Shown: piece by piece, positions 8,466 to 16,342 of the stretch
Layout: each line of letters starts with the position of its first letter
Numbering within the stretch: the first letter of the stretch is position 1
DNA from: Labrys sp. WJW
GTDB lineage: Bacteria > Pseudomonadota > Alphaproteobacteria > Rhizobiales > Labraceae
Direction of reading: 5' to 3'
NCBI RefSeq assembly: GCF_001676615.1
Contig: NZ_LYXZ01000033.1
Location: 62,001-126,000, forward strand
Length of the DNA stretch: 64,000 bases
The notes under the pieces: generated by a model
What the model was told of the DNA's origin: nothing
The model's database searches: none
The model's input: the letters and a program-made list of their open reading frames with translations, nothing else
Made by a program: the position numbers and the translations under genes

Positions 8466-10133
8466 ATGAGCGACACCGAGAGTGCACCCGGGCAAATCGA
8501 GTGGCGATTGCCGCGGGAGCGCGAATTGCGGCTATGGGCCGGCGTCGTGCTGTTCGCCTTCGTGACTACCCATCTGCTCAACCATGCCCTCGGCGTGTTC
8601 GGCGTGACGACCATGGAGGCCGTGCAGCGCTGGCGCATCTGGGCCTGGCAGTCCTATGGCGGCACCACGCTCCTCTACGGAGCGCTACTGACCCATGCCA
8701 CGCTCGCCCTCAAGCGCCTCACCACGCGGCGCATTTCGCGCATGCCGCTCGAGGAACTGGTGCAGATCGCCCTCGGCCTGGCCATTCCCTATTTCCTGAT
8801 CTCCCATGTGCTGGGCACCCGCATCACCTCGCTCTACGGCTACAGCGAAAGCTATGGCGAGGTGTTGACGCGGATCTGGCAGGGCGGGCCGGCCAAGCAG
8901 ATCCTGCTGCTGCTCTGTGCCTGGACACATGGCTGCATCGGTATCGGCCAGGTGCTGCGCAGCCGGTCCTTCTATGCGCGCTGGCGCGACCTGCTGATTC
9001 TGGGCATGGGCATGCTGCCCACTTTGGCCCTGGCCGGCTTCTTCTCGGCCAGCCGAGAACTGGAGGCAGCCGGACGCACGCCTTCGCCGATCGCGGCCGA
9101 CCACACCATGGCCCTGCTGGTCGCCGGCCAATGGCTGTTGCTCGGCCTGGCCGCCGTGATCGCCTTCGTCGCGCTGGTGATGATTCTAAGGGTGTTGCTG
9201 CGGCTGCGGTCCGGCACGGTCTCCATCCGCTATGTCGGCCACGGCACCTTCAAGATCCCGCGCGGCACCACCGTGCTCGAAGCCAGCCGCGCCAATGCCA
9301 TCCCCCACCCGGCCCAGTGCGGCGGGCGCGGGCGCTGCTCGACCTGCCGGGTCGCCGTCACCTCGGATGCGAGCACCCTCCCGGCCCCGAGCAAGGCCGA
9401 GCGCACCATGCTGGAGCGCATCTCGGCACCCGCCAATGTGCGCCTTGCCTGCCAGCTTCGTCCCGACCACGACATCTCCGTGCAGATCCTGCTGCCGATC
9501 GTGCCAACTGGCATGCGCGGGCGCAGCGGCGACGATCTCTATCGCTGGGGGGCCGAGCGCGAGATCACTGCCCTCTTCGTCGACATCCGCGCCTTCAATG
9601 CGATGACACGGCTGCAGATTCCCTATGACATCGTGCTGTTGATGAACCGCTTCGTACAGGAAATGACTCAGGCGGCCGAGGCCCATGGCGGGCGGGTCGA
9701 CGCCTTTGCCGCTGACGGGCTGATCGCGGTTTTCGGCTTGGGAGACGAGCCCTCCCGTGGCGCTGCCGATGCCATCAGAGCGGCCCGGGGCATGCTCAAG
9801 AGCGTGGAAGGCCTCAACTCCGAATTCGGGGCGGCCCTTTCGATCCCCCTGAGGGTGGGCATCGGCATCCACTCGGGCCCGGCCATCATTGCCCGCGTCG
9901 GCGACAGCGAGCGCGGCATGCGCCTGGTCGCGCTCGGCGACACCGTCACCATCGCCGGCCGGCTGGAGGCGGCCACCAAGGACTATCTCACCGACTGCCT
10001 GATTTCCGAAGAAACGATGCAGCGGTCGGGCATGTCGCTGCGGCGCCAGAACGGCAAACATCTGCATATCGTCGGCCGCGACAAGCCGATCACGCTCTAT
10101 ACGCTCGACGAAACACCTGTGCCGGCGGAGTGA
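8466..10133 (+). CDS. membrane-bound [2Fe-2S] class III adenylate/guanylate cyclase
   Basis: A 555-residue three-part protein. Residues 1-245 are about five or six membrane helices with histidines spaced like membrane b-type cytochrome (SdhC-like) ligands: TTHLLNHALG, LLTHATLALK, LISHVLG, AWTHGCIG. Residues about 255-345 form a ferredoxin domain with C285-x5-C291-x2-C294 and C329. Residues about 365-545 are a class III cyclase domain with metal Asp in FVDIRAF (D373) and AADGLIAVF (D417), and the purine-contact Asp in GDTVTIAGRLE. The usual purine-selecting Lys of the VDKFIGD motif is Ala here (VDAFAADG), so base preference is uncertain. It probably converts a redox or quinone-pool signal into cyclic nucleotide. 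Confidence 0.88.
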   Translation: MSDTESAPGQIEWRLPRERELRLWAGVVLFAFVTTHLLNHALGVFGVTTMEAVQRWRIWAWQSYGGTTLLYGALLTHATLALKRLTTRRISRMPLEELVQIALGLAIPYFLISHVLGTRITSLYGYSESYGEVLTRIWQGGPAKQILLLLCAWTHGCIGIGQVLRSRSFYARWRDLLILGMGMLPTLALAGFFSASRELEAAGRTPSPIAADHTMALLVAGQWLLLGLAAVIAFVALVMILRVLLRLRSGTVSIRYVGHGTFKIPRGTTVLEASRANAIPHPAQCGGRGRCSTCRVAVTSDASTLPAPSKAERTMLERISAPANVRLACQLRPDHDISVQILLPIVPTGMRGRSGDDLYRWGAEREITALFVDIRAFNAMTRLQIPYDIVLLMNRFVQEMTQAAEAHGGRVDAFAADGLIAVFGLGDEPSRGAADAIRAARGMLKSVEGLNSEFGAALSIPLRVGIGIHSGPAIIARVGDSERGMRLVALGDTVTIAGRLEAATKDYLTDCLISEETMQRSGMSLRRQNGKHLHIVGRDKPITLYTLDETPVPAE

Positions 10134-10346
10134 GGGGCCGAGGCCCTGCGACCTCCCGCTCCGGGCGGCAATTGCAGGCTGGGCCGTGCCGCCCCCCGGC
10201 ACAGACCGACAGGCCTTCTTCCGGCATTCGGCACGCCGCATCTCGCCTCAACCGCCATCACTCGAATTTGAGCACGGCCTGTCGCACTCCCGCCAAATCT
10301 GCGCTACACACGGGCTCAAGCTACCGGCCTTGACCCGGTGTGCCCA

Positions 10347-11462
10347 ATGGAGAAGACCGTGCTTGACCTGACTGCGATTGGAACCAAGTCCGCCGCCCCC
10401 AAGCTGCTGCACCGCGTGCGCGACAGGGTGACGGACCAGATCCAGAAGTCGCCCCTGGCCCGCAAGGCGTTCACCTACGCCGCCAGCCATATTCCGCTTC
10501 GGTATTTCAAGAAATTGCCGACGATCATCGTCGTCGACGTCACCAATTCGTGCAATCTGCGCTGCCCGGTCTGTCCGGTCACCTTCGCCATGACGCGCCC
10601 GCGCGGCCTGATGAAGATGGAGATCTTCCGGCAGATCGTCGACGATTTCGTCGACGAACCGCTCAAGCCGGCGATGTATTTCAATTTCTCAGGCGAGCCG
10701 ACCATGAACAAGGCCCTGCCCGAGATGATCGCCTATGCCAACGAGCGTGGGCACGACACCTTCGTCTCGACCAACGCCACCAAACTCTCTTCCGAGCTGA
10801 TCGAGAAGATGCTCCAGGCCGGGCTCGGCCGCATCAATCTGTGCATCGACGGCTTCGATGCCGAGGCGCAGGAATCCTATCGCGTCGGTTCGAAGTTCGA
10901 GCAGGTGAAGGCCAATATCGAGAACTTCCTCGCCATCAAGCAGCGCCTCGGCAACACCAAGACGGTGACCGTGCTGCAGACGCTGCTGACCTCCTATTCG
11001 GAGAAGCAGATCGACGCGATGGTCGAATGGGCCGACAATATCGGCTTCGACCAGGTGCGCTTCAAGACCTTCAGCCTCGGCTCCTACACCGACGACGACC
11101 AGCAGACGAAATACGGTCACCTCGTACCGAAGAACCACGATCTGCAGCGCCACCAGAACGAGAAGATCAGCCTCCTGTGCGACGTGCCGCTCTACCAGAC
11201 CGTGGTGTTCTGGGAGGGCGACCTCGGCCTGTGCTGCATCGACTATGACCGCATGATCAAGCTGCCCAATGTCGACAAGGTCGGCTTCAAGCAGGCCTAT
11301 CTGTCGGACGAGGCCGCCAAGGCCAGGCGCCACGGCTATACCAAGCAGTTCGACATCTGCCAGAGCTGCTCCTATTCCAACGCCGATAATATGGGCTTCA
11401 AGATCAAGCTCAACAAATTGCGCCGGCAGAGGGCCGCCGCGCTGCAGAGCAAAGCGGCGTGA
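10347..11462 (+). CDS. radical SAM/SPASM-domain protein
   Basis: A 371-residue enzyme. The [4Fe-4S]-SAM motif CNLRCPVCP has Cys at 69, 73 and 76, followed by MYFNFSGEPTMNK, the usual glycine-rich SAM contact. A SPASM-like tail has VFWEGDLGLCCIDYDRM and FDICQSCSYSN for auxiliary clusters. Such proteins modify peptides or sugars or carry out dehydrogenations; no precursor peptide gene is visible here. GTG at 10338, GTG at 10359 and TTG at 10363 (spaced best from GGAGAAG) are alternative starts. It overlaps the next gene by four bases, so the pair is translationally coupled. Confidence 0.88.
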   Translation: MEKTVLDLTAIGTKSAAPKLLHRVRDRVTDQIQKSPLARKAFTYAASHIPLRYFKKLPTIIVVDVTNSCNLRCPVCPVTFAMTRPRGLMKMEIFRQIVDDFVDEPLKPAMYFNFSGEPTMNKALPEMIAYANERGHDTFVSTNATKLSSELIEKMLQAGLGRINLCIDGFDAEAQESYRVGSKFEQVKANIENFLAIKQRLGNTKTVTVLQTLLTSYSEKQIDAMVEWADNIGFDQVRFKTFSLGSYTDDDQQTKYGHLVPKNHDLQRHQNEKISLLCDVPLYQTVVFWEGDLGLCCIDYDRMIKLPNVDKVGFKQAYLSDEAAKARRHGYTKQFDICQSCSYSNADNMGFKIKLNKLRRQRAAALQSKAA

Positions 11463-12187
11463 ACACCCGGTTGCGGAACGTCGCCGGCGCAAGCTTCGCC
11501 GTCGCCGACGACAAGGACGGCTTCTGGGACAAGGCCGAGAGCGGCGCCTGGGAGCCCGAAACGCTAGCGAGCGTGCATGCGCTGGCCGGTCCCGGCACGC
11601 TGTTCATCGATATCGGCGGCTGGATCGGACCGATCACCCTGACGGCCGCTGCACTCGGGGCCGATGTTCTCGCCTTCGAGCCCGATCCACGCGCCTTCGA
11701 ACTCATCAGCGCCAATATCGCCGCCAATCCGGTGCTGGCATCGCGTATCCGCCTCCACCATGCCGCGGTATCGCCGACACCGGGACGTGTCAGGCTGGGC
11801 TCGCCCAAAAAGCCCGGCGACAGCATGGGCAGCATTCTGGCAGCCGACAGCGGCGCCGCGCTGTGGGACGCGCACGCCATCCTGCCCACCGACATCGCGG
11901 CCATGGCGGGCGATGCCGAGCGCATCGTGCTCAAGATGGACGTGGAGGGAGCCGAGTATCAGCTCCTGCCGCATCTGGCTTCGCTCCTCGGCCCGCGCAC
12001 CGTGGCAGCGCTGATCGCCTTCCATCCCCGCCTGCTTGCCAAATCAGGCCGCACGGCCGATCAGATCGAAGCCTTGACGGCGACAGCCCAGTCGGCACTT
12101 GCCGCCTACAGGCTGCAAAGCCTCGATTGCGAGGGGGCGCCAATATCCCGGCAGGTCAATTCCACTGTGCTGGCAACGCGAAAGTAG
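11459..12187 (+). CDS. FkbM family methyltransferase
   Basis: A 242-residue SAM-dependent methyltransferase. The motif FIDIGGWIGPITLTAA is the SAM loop, VLAFEPDPRAFELI carries the acidic residue that holds the ribose, and IVLKMDVEGAEYQLLP is the FkbM hallmark. Family members O-methylate sugars, polyketides or lipids. GTG start inside the stop codon of the radical SAM gene (GTGA overlap). The pairing points to two-step tailoring of one molecule, perhaps a surface glycan sugar, but the substrate is unknown. Confidence 0.88.
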   Translation: MNTRLRNVAGASFAVADDKDGFWDKAESGAWEPETLASVHALAGPGTLFIDIGGWIGPITLTAAALGADVLAFEPDPRAFELISANIAANPVLASRIRLHHAAVSPTPGRVRLGSPKKPGDSMGSILAADSGAALWDAHAILPTDIAAMAGDAERIVLKMDVEGAEYQLLPHLASLLGPRTVAALIAFHPRLLAKSGRTADQIEALTATAQSALAAYRLQSLDCEGAPISRQVNSTVLATRK

Positions 12188-12312
12188 CGATTTGCCGAGA
12201 CGGGGCCATTGACCGGCTCCTCCGCCTGTGTCGTGAATTGGTTGCAATCCGGTCGGTAGCACGCGCTATGTGCGACTGCCGCTCGGCCGCCTGGGCAAGG
12301 CGCGTTCGCGGC

Positions 12313-12413
12313 TGAACGCTCATTTGCTCCAGCCTTGTGTTTCCGGCCAATCCAGCGGGATTGGCTATAGCGTCTTTGCGATTCTCGGCGTAACCGGCAA
12401 ATCGCAAAACGCC
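12313..12413. repeat. R1 repeat, copy 4 (reversed)
   Basis: Reads GAACGCTCATTTGCTCCAG, a GTGTTTCCGGCCAATC linker also seen in the 45.4 kb copy, then hairpin 1 as AGCGTCTTTGCGATT pairing with AAATCGCAAAACGCC. It ends 17 bp before the start of the MscS gene. Confidence 0.7.
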
Positions 12414-12430
12414 TTGAGAGGACGTTCGTC

Positions 12431-14617
12431 TTGAGACTGCCTGGCGGCTTGCGTTGGCTCTTCATGGTTTTCGCCTTGGCCAGCTGGCCGTGCTGGGCGC
12501 AGGGAACGCCTTCTCCTGCCAACCCCGCCCCTCCCGCCATGAGCCAGCAGCAGATGGACACGATGGTGGAGGCCATCAGCCAGTCCGTCATGAAGAAGCT
12601 GCAGGCGCAGGGCGCCCAACCCGCCCCGCCCAGCCCCGACGGCAGCGGCATGCAGATGGCCAGTGCCCAGCAGACCGAAATGTTCATGCATGTCGGCGGC
12701 CTGGTCACCGGTTTGCCGGCCCTCTGGGCCGAATTCGGCAAGCTGACCACCCGGCTCGACGCCGATTTCAACAATGGCAGGAGCCTCGGCCGCTATTTCC
12801 TGCTGCTGATCGGCGCGCTGGCGGCGGCGCTGGCCGCAGAATGGGTGGTCCGGCTGTTGCTGGCGCCATTGCGGCGGCGCCTGGTGATCCGGATGCATGG
12901 GCTGCATGGCATCCGGGCCCTGCTCGGCCTCGGCGCCCTTGAACTGCCGCCCCTGATCGCGCTGTGGATCGTCGGCAACGCCAGCGAGGCCGCTCGCTTC
13001 ATGGGTGATCTCCCGCAGACCCGCTTCTCCATCGCCATGCTCAAGACCATGCTGATCTGGCGTCTGCTCCAGGCCGTGTTCCGCTTTACCCTGCAGCCCC
13101 GCCTGCCCCAGGCCCGCCTGCCCGATCTCGGGGATGCCGATGCGCGGGCGATCTATCGGGGCGCTTCCTTCGCGATCCTGCTGCTCCTGTTCAACGCCGT
13201 GCTGGCCGATGTGCTGCGCGCCCTGCAATCCCCGCCTCTGGCGGTCGGAACCGCCCAGCTCTACGGTGCAGTGATCATGATGCTGGGCATGGTGGCCGTC
13301 TGCATCCGCCTCAACGGCCCGATCGGCCGCTGGTTCATCGGCGTCGCCAATCCCGCCCACGCCAGCCCGGTCAAAACCGCGATCGCCAAGCACTGGTTCA
13401 TCGGGGCCATGCTGCTCTTCGCCCTGTTCGTCACCGCCGATATCTATGCGGCCGTGGCCGGCCAGTCGCGCATCTCTGGCGCCCTGATGCTGACGCTGGC
13501 GATATTGGTGGCGCTGCTGGTCATCGAATCCCTGGTGCACCGCATCCGCATCATGCTCCAGCATCAGGCCGACGGCGTCCACCTGATTCATCCCAGGGGC
13601 GCCGAGGCGCTGGCACGCTGCGCCCGCTTCGGTGTCCTGATCCTGGCGATCGGGGCTTTGGGCCGCACCTGGGCCGTCGACGTCAGCGGCGTCATGGCCG
13701 GCGACGATTTCAACAGGGTGGCGCGCAACCTCTTCTCCGCCGGACTGACTGCCTTCATCGCCTATTGCGCCTGGGAACTGGTGCGCTACATCACCGACCG
13801 GTATTCCGCAGGCCGCAGCGGGCCGGCCCTGCCTGGCGCCGCTGACAGCGAGGATGACGCACCGGTTTCCACCGCCTCGCGTATCGCCACCATGATGCCG
13901 GTCTTCCGCATCGGCCTGGCCATCGCCATCGCCATCCTCGCCGTGCTGACCGTCCTGTCCCAGCTCGGCGTCAACGTGACGCCGCTGATCGCGGGCGCCT
14001 CGATCTTCGGCCTTGCCATCTCCTTCGGATCGCAGACGCTGGTGAAGGACGTGGTATCGGGCGTCTTCTTCCTCATCGACGACGCCTTCCGGGTCGGCGA
14101 ATATATCGATGTCGGCAAGGCCAAGGGCACCGTCGAGGGCTTCACCCTGCGCTCCCTGCGCCTGCGCCACCAGAACGGGCCGGTGCACACCATCCCCTAT
14201 GGCCAGCTCGGCCAGGTCACCAATTACAGCCGCGACTGGGCGACCATCAAATTCCCGCTGCGCTTCGCCCGCGAGACCGATCTGGAAAAGCTGCGCAAGG
14301 CGGTCAAGAAGATCGGCCAGGACATGCTCGAGGATCCCGAGATGAAGGAGGAGTTCCTCACCCCGCTGAAGATGCAGGGCGTGTTCGACATCACCGACAA
14401 CGCCATCGTCGTCCGCTTCAAATTCACGGTCAAACCGAACAAACCGACCTTCATCCAGCGCGAGGCGCTCAAGCGCCTGGTCCGCCTGCTGCCCGAGCAG
14501 GGCATCGAGTTCTCCACCGGTACGGTGGCGGTGCGTACGCTCGATGGCGAGGGGCGGGCTGCGCTCGGCGCCGCGGTCAATGCCGCCATGGCCTTGCCTC
14601 CCGCCGCGGCCGGATAG
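12431..14617 (+). CDS. large MscS-family mechanosensitive channel with signal peptide
   Basis: A 728-residue inner-membrane protein, much longer than E. coli MscS (286). A signal sequence (MRLPGGLRWLFMVFALAS) is followed by a Pro/Gln-rich periplasmic stretch, then about ten transmembrane segments. The C-terminal MscS core has LGVNVTPLIAGASIFGLA and SFGSQTLVKDVVSG (pore-lining helix), then the beta-domain IDVGKAKGTVEGFTLRSLRL and TIPYGQLGQVTNYSRDW. It should open under membrane tension to release solutes. The start is TTG; the upstream bases belong to an R1 repeat. It looks monocistronic. Confidence 0.92.
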   Translation: MRLPGGLRWLFMVFALASWPCWAQGTPSPANPAPPAMSQQQMDTMVEAISQSVMKKLQAQGAQPAPPSPDGSGMQMASAQQTEMFMHVGGLVTGLPALWAEFGKLTTRLDADFNNGRSLGRYFLLLIGALAAALAAEWVVRLLLAPLRRRLVIRMHGLHGIRALLGLGALELPPLIALWIVGNASEAARFMGDLPQTRFSIAMLKTMLIWRLLQAVFRFTLQPRLPQARLPDLGDADARAIYRGASFAILLLLFNAVLADVLRALQSPPLAVGTAQLYGAVIMMLGMVAVCIRLNGPIGRWFIGVANPAHASPVKTAIAKHWFIGAMLLFALFVTADIYAAVAGQSRISGALMLTLAILVALLVIESLVHRIRIMLQHQADGVHLIHPRGAEALARCARFGVLILAIGALGRTWAVDVSGVMAGDDFNRVARNLFSAGLTAFIAYCAWELVRYITDRYSAGRSGPALPGAADSEDDAPVSTASRIATMMPVFRIGLAIAIAILAVLTVLSQLGVNVTPLIAGASIFGLAISFGSQTLVKDVVSGVFFLIDDAFRVGEYIDVGKAKGTVEGFTLRSLRLRHQNGPVHTIPYGQLGQVTNYSRDWATIKFPLRFARETDLEKLRKAVKKIGQDMLEDPEMKEEFLTPLKMQGVFDITDNAIVVRFKFTVKPNKPTFIQREALKRLVRLLPEQGIEFSTGTVAVRTLDGEGRAALGAAVNAAMALPPAAAG

Positions 14618-14705
14618 GCCCGTCAAGATAGCCACCTAACCCTTTCCCAAAGGCGCGTCCGGGTGTAGCAGACACAGACTCTGCTCGTGCCGACGGATTG
14701 TCGCG

Positions 14706-15347
14706 ATGACCTTTCTACCCGATCTCCATACGCTCGCCCTCTATTCGGCTGCCTGCGTATTCCTCTTCATCACGCCCGGCCCCGACATGAGCCTGTGGCT
14801 CGCCAAGACCATCTCCGGCGGCCGGCGCGGCGGCACCGCCGCCATGCTGGGCACACAGGTCGGCTGCCTGTTCCACACCTTCTTCGCCGCGGTCGGCCTG
14901 TCGGCCGTGCTGGCGGCCTCGGCCACCGCCTTCACCGCCCTGAAGATTGTCGGCGCACTCTATTTGCTCTGGCTCGCCTACGGCGCCATCCGCTCCGGCT
15001 CGGCCTTGAACGTGCGCGACGAGGGCAAGCAGGATGCCGGTTTCTGGCCCACTTTCATGGTCGGGCTCGGCATCAACCTCACCAATCCCAAGGTCGTGCT
15101 GTTCTTCCTGACCTTCCTGCCTCAATTCGTCGACGCCGCCGACCCGCATGCCTCTCAAAAACTTTTCTTTCTGGGACTCTATTTCATTGCCATCAATCTG
15201 CCGTTTGCGTTTCTATTGATTCTCGGGGCTGAGAAGGTGGTGTCGTGGCTGAAGGCACGCCCGCGGGTCTTGCGCGGCATCGACTTCACCTTCGCCGGTG
15301 TCTTCGGGCTTTTCGCCTTCAAGATTCTGACCACGCAGACCCGCTGA
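14706..15347 (+). CDS. LysE/RhtB-family translocator
   Basis: A 213-residue protein with six hydrophobic segments and the family motif FITPGPDMSLWLAKTISGGRRGG near the N-terminus, plus INLTNPKVVLFFLTFLPQF in the middle. These proteins export amino acids such as homoserine, threonine or lysine across the inner membrane; the substrate here is unknown. ATG start. It follows the MscS gene by 88 bp, so co-transcription is possible but not shown. Confidence 0.9.
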   Translation: MTFLPDLHTLALYSAACVFLFITPGPDMSLWLAKTISGGRRGGTAAMLGTQVGCLFHTFFAAVGLSAVLAASATAFTALKIVGALYLLWLAYGAIRSGSALNVRDEGKQDAGFWPTFMVGLGINLTNPKVVLFFLTFLPQFVDAADPHASQKLFFLGLYFIAINLPFAFLLILGAEKVVSWLKARPRVLRGIDFTFAGVFGLFAFKILTTQTR

Positions 15348-15361
15348 CGGGGTTCGCCTGA

Positions 15362-15460
15362 GGCGTTTTGCGGTTTGACCGAATCGCTTCGAGTCGCAAA
15401 ATCGCTTTGAATCAAAGAGTTAAAGTAAAAGCGTTTCTGCTGAAAATGCGCTTAGCTCTG
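15362..15460. repeat. R1 repeat, copy 5
   Basis: Begins AGGCGTTTTGCGGTTTGA, pairs with GAGTCGCAAAATCGC, has the linker TTGAATCAAAGAGTTAAAG, and a second hairpin AAAGCGTTTCTGCTGAAAAT ending GCTTAGCTCTGG. It lies 12 bp before the TTG start of the next gene and supplies its GGGGAG ribosome-binding site at the boundary. Confidence 0.7.
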
Positions 15461-15472
15461 GGGAGTTGTTGC

Positions 15473-16225
15473 TTGCCCTCGTTCCTGCGCCGGGCCCTGC
15501 TGGGCCTGGCAACCATCGCCGCCTTGATCGGTTCGGCCGCTGCGGCCGAGGCTGCTTGCGAGGACATGACCTCGAAGGGGCGCAGCTACATCGTGTGCCG
15601 CTTCGATCTGTCGAACGATAGCCTGGCCCTCTATTGGCGCGGCGCCGACGGCACGCCCCTCGGCAGCCCGAGCCGGCTCGCCCAGGAACTGGATACCCAG
15701 GGCAAGAAGCTGATCTTCGCCATGAATGCCGGCATGTATGACAAGGCGCTCGGCCCCGTCGGCCTCTATGTCGAGAATGGCCGCATCCTGCACAACGCCA
15801 ACACCCGCAACGGCTTCGGCAATTTCCATCTCAAGCCCAATGGCGTGTTCTATTTCGGCGACGGCAAGGCCGGCGTGATGGAGACCAGCCGGTTCCTGAA
15901 AGCCCGGATCAATGCCCGCTTCGCCACGCAATCGGGCCCGATGCTGGTGATCGACGGCCAGATCCATCCGAAGATCCAGCCGGACGGGCCTTCGGAGAAG
16001 ATCCGCAACGGCGTGGGCGTGCGTGACGGCAAGATCGTGATCTTCGCCATCTCGGCCGAGCCGGTGAGCTTCCACGATTTCGCCGAGCTGTTCCGCGACC
16101 GCCTGGGCACCCAGAACGCCCTCTTCCTCGACGGCTCGATCTCCACCCTCTACGCCCCCCCCATGCCGGCCATCGGCGGCTGGACCACGCTGGGGCCTAT
16201 GGTGGGGGTGACGGAGGGGCCGTAA
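15473..16225 (+). CDS. secreted phosphodiester glycosidase-like protein (NAGPA/DUF2233)
   Basis: A 250-residue protein with a signal peptide (MPSFLRRALLGLATIAALIG, then SAAAAEA). The mature part shows FAMNAGMYDKALGPVGLY, FHLKPNGVFYFGDG, ATQSGPMLVIDGQIHP and ALFLDGSISTLY, the order typical of the NAGPA domain, which cleaves or binds sugar phosphodiesters. TTG at 15473 is preferred because GGGGAG lies seven bases upstream; ATG at 15446 is possible but falls inside the R1 repeat. Periplasmic location is likely. Substrate unknown. Confidence 0.85.
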   Translation: MPSFLRRALLGLATIAALIGSAAAAEAACEDMTSKGRSYIVCRFDLSNDSLALYWRGADGTPLGSPSRLAQELDTQGKKLIFAMNAGMYDKALGPVGLYVENGRILHNANTRNGFGNFHLKPNGVFYFGDGKAGVMETSRFLKARINARFATQSGPMLVIDGQIHPKIQPDGPSEKIRNGVGVRDGKIVIFAISAEPVSFHDFAELFRDRLGTQNALFLDGSISTLYAPPMPAIGGWTTLGPMVGVTEGP

Positions 16226-16342
16226 GCCCGGCCCGCCGTGCAATTTCAAGCCGCACGAGGCTGTTAGTTTTTACACTCTTTTCCAGACGGGCATTTTTGA
16301 CTACATCAGCCGTCAAATTGACGTCACACTCTAGGAAAAGCC

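Noticed and set aside
12365..14635. Open minus-strand frame of 756 codons
   Set aside because: Opposite the MscS channel gene, whose motifs are clear; the antisense product is Gln/His/Asp-rich noise.
16311..16323. CGTCAA-A-TTGACG dyad before leuC as a leucine regulator site
   Set aside because: Six-base arms occur by chance often enough and I know no matching regulator; kept only as a remark in the leuC entry.
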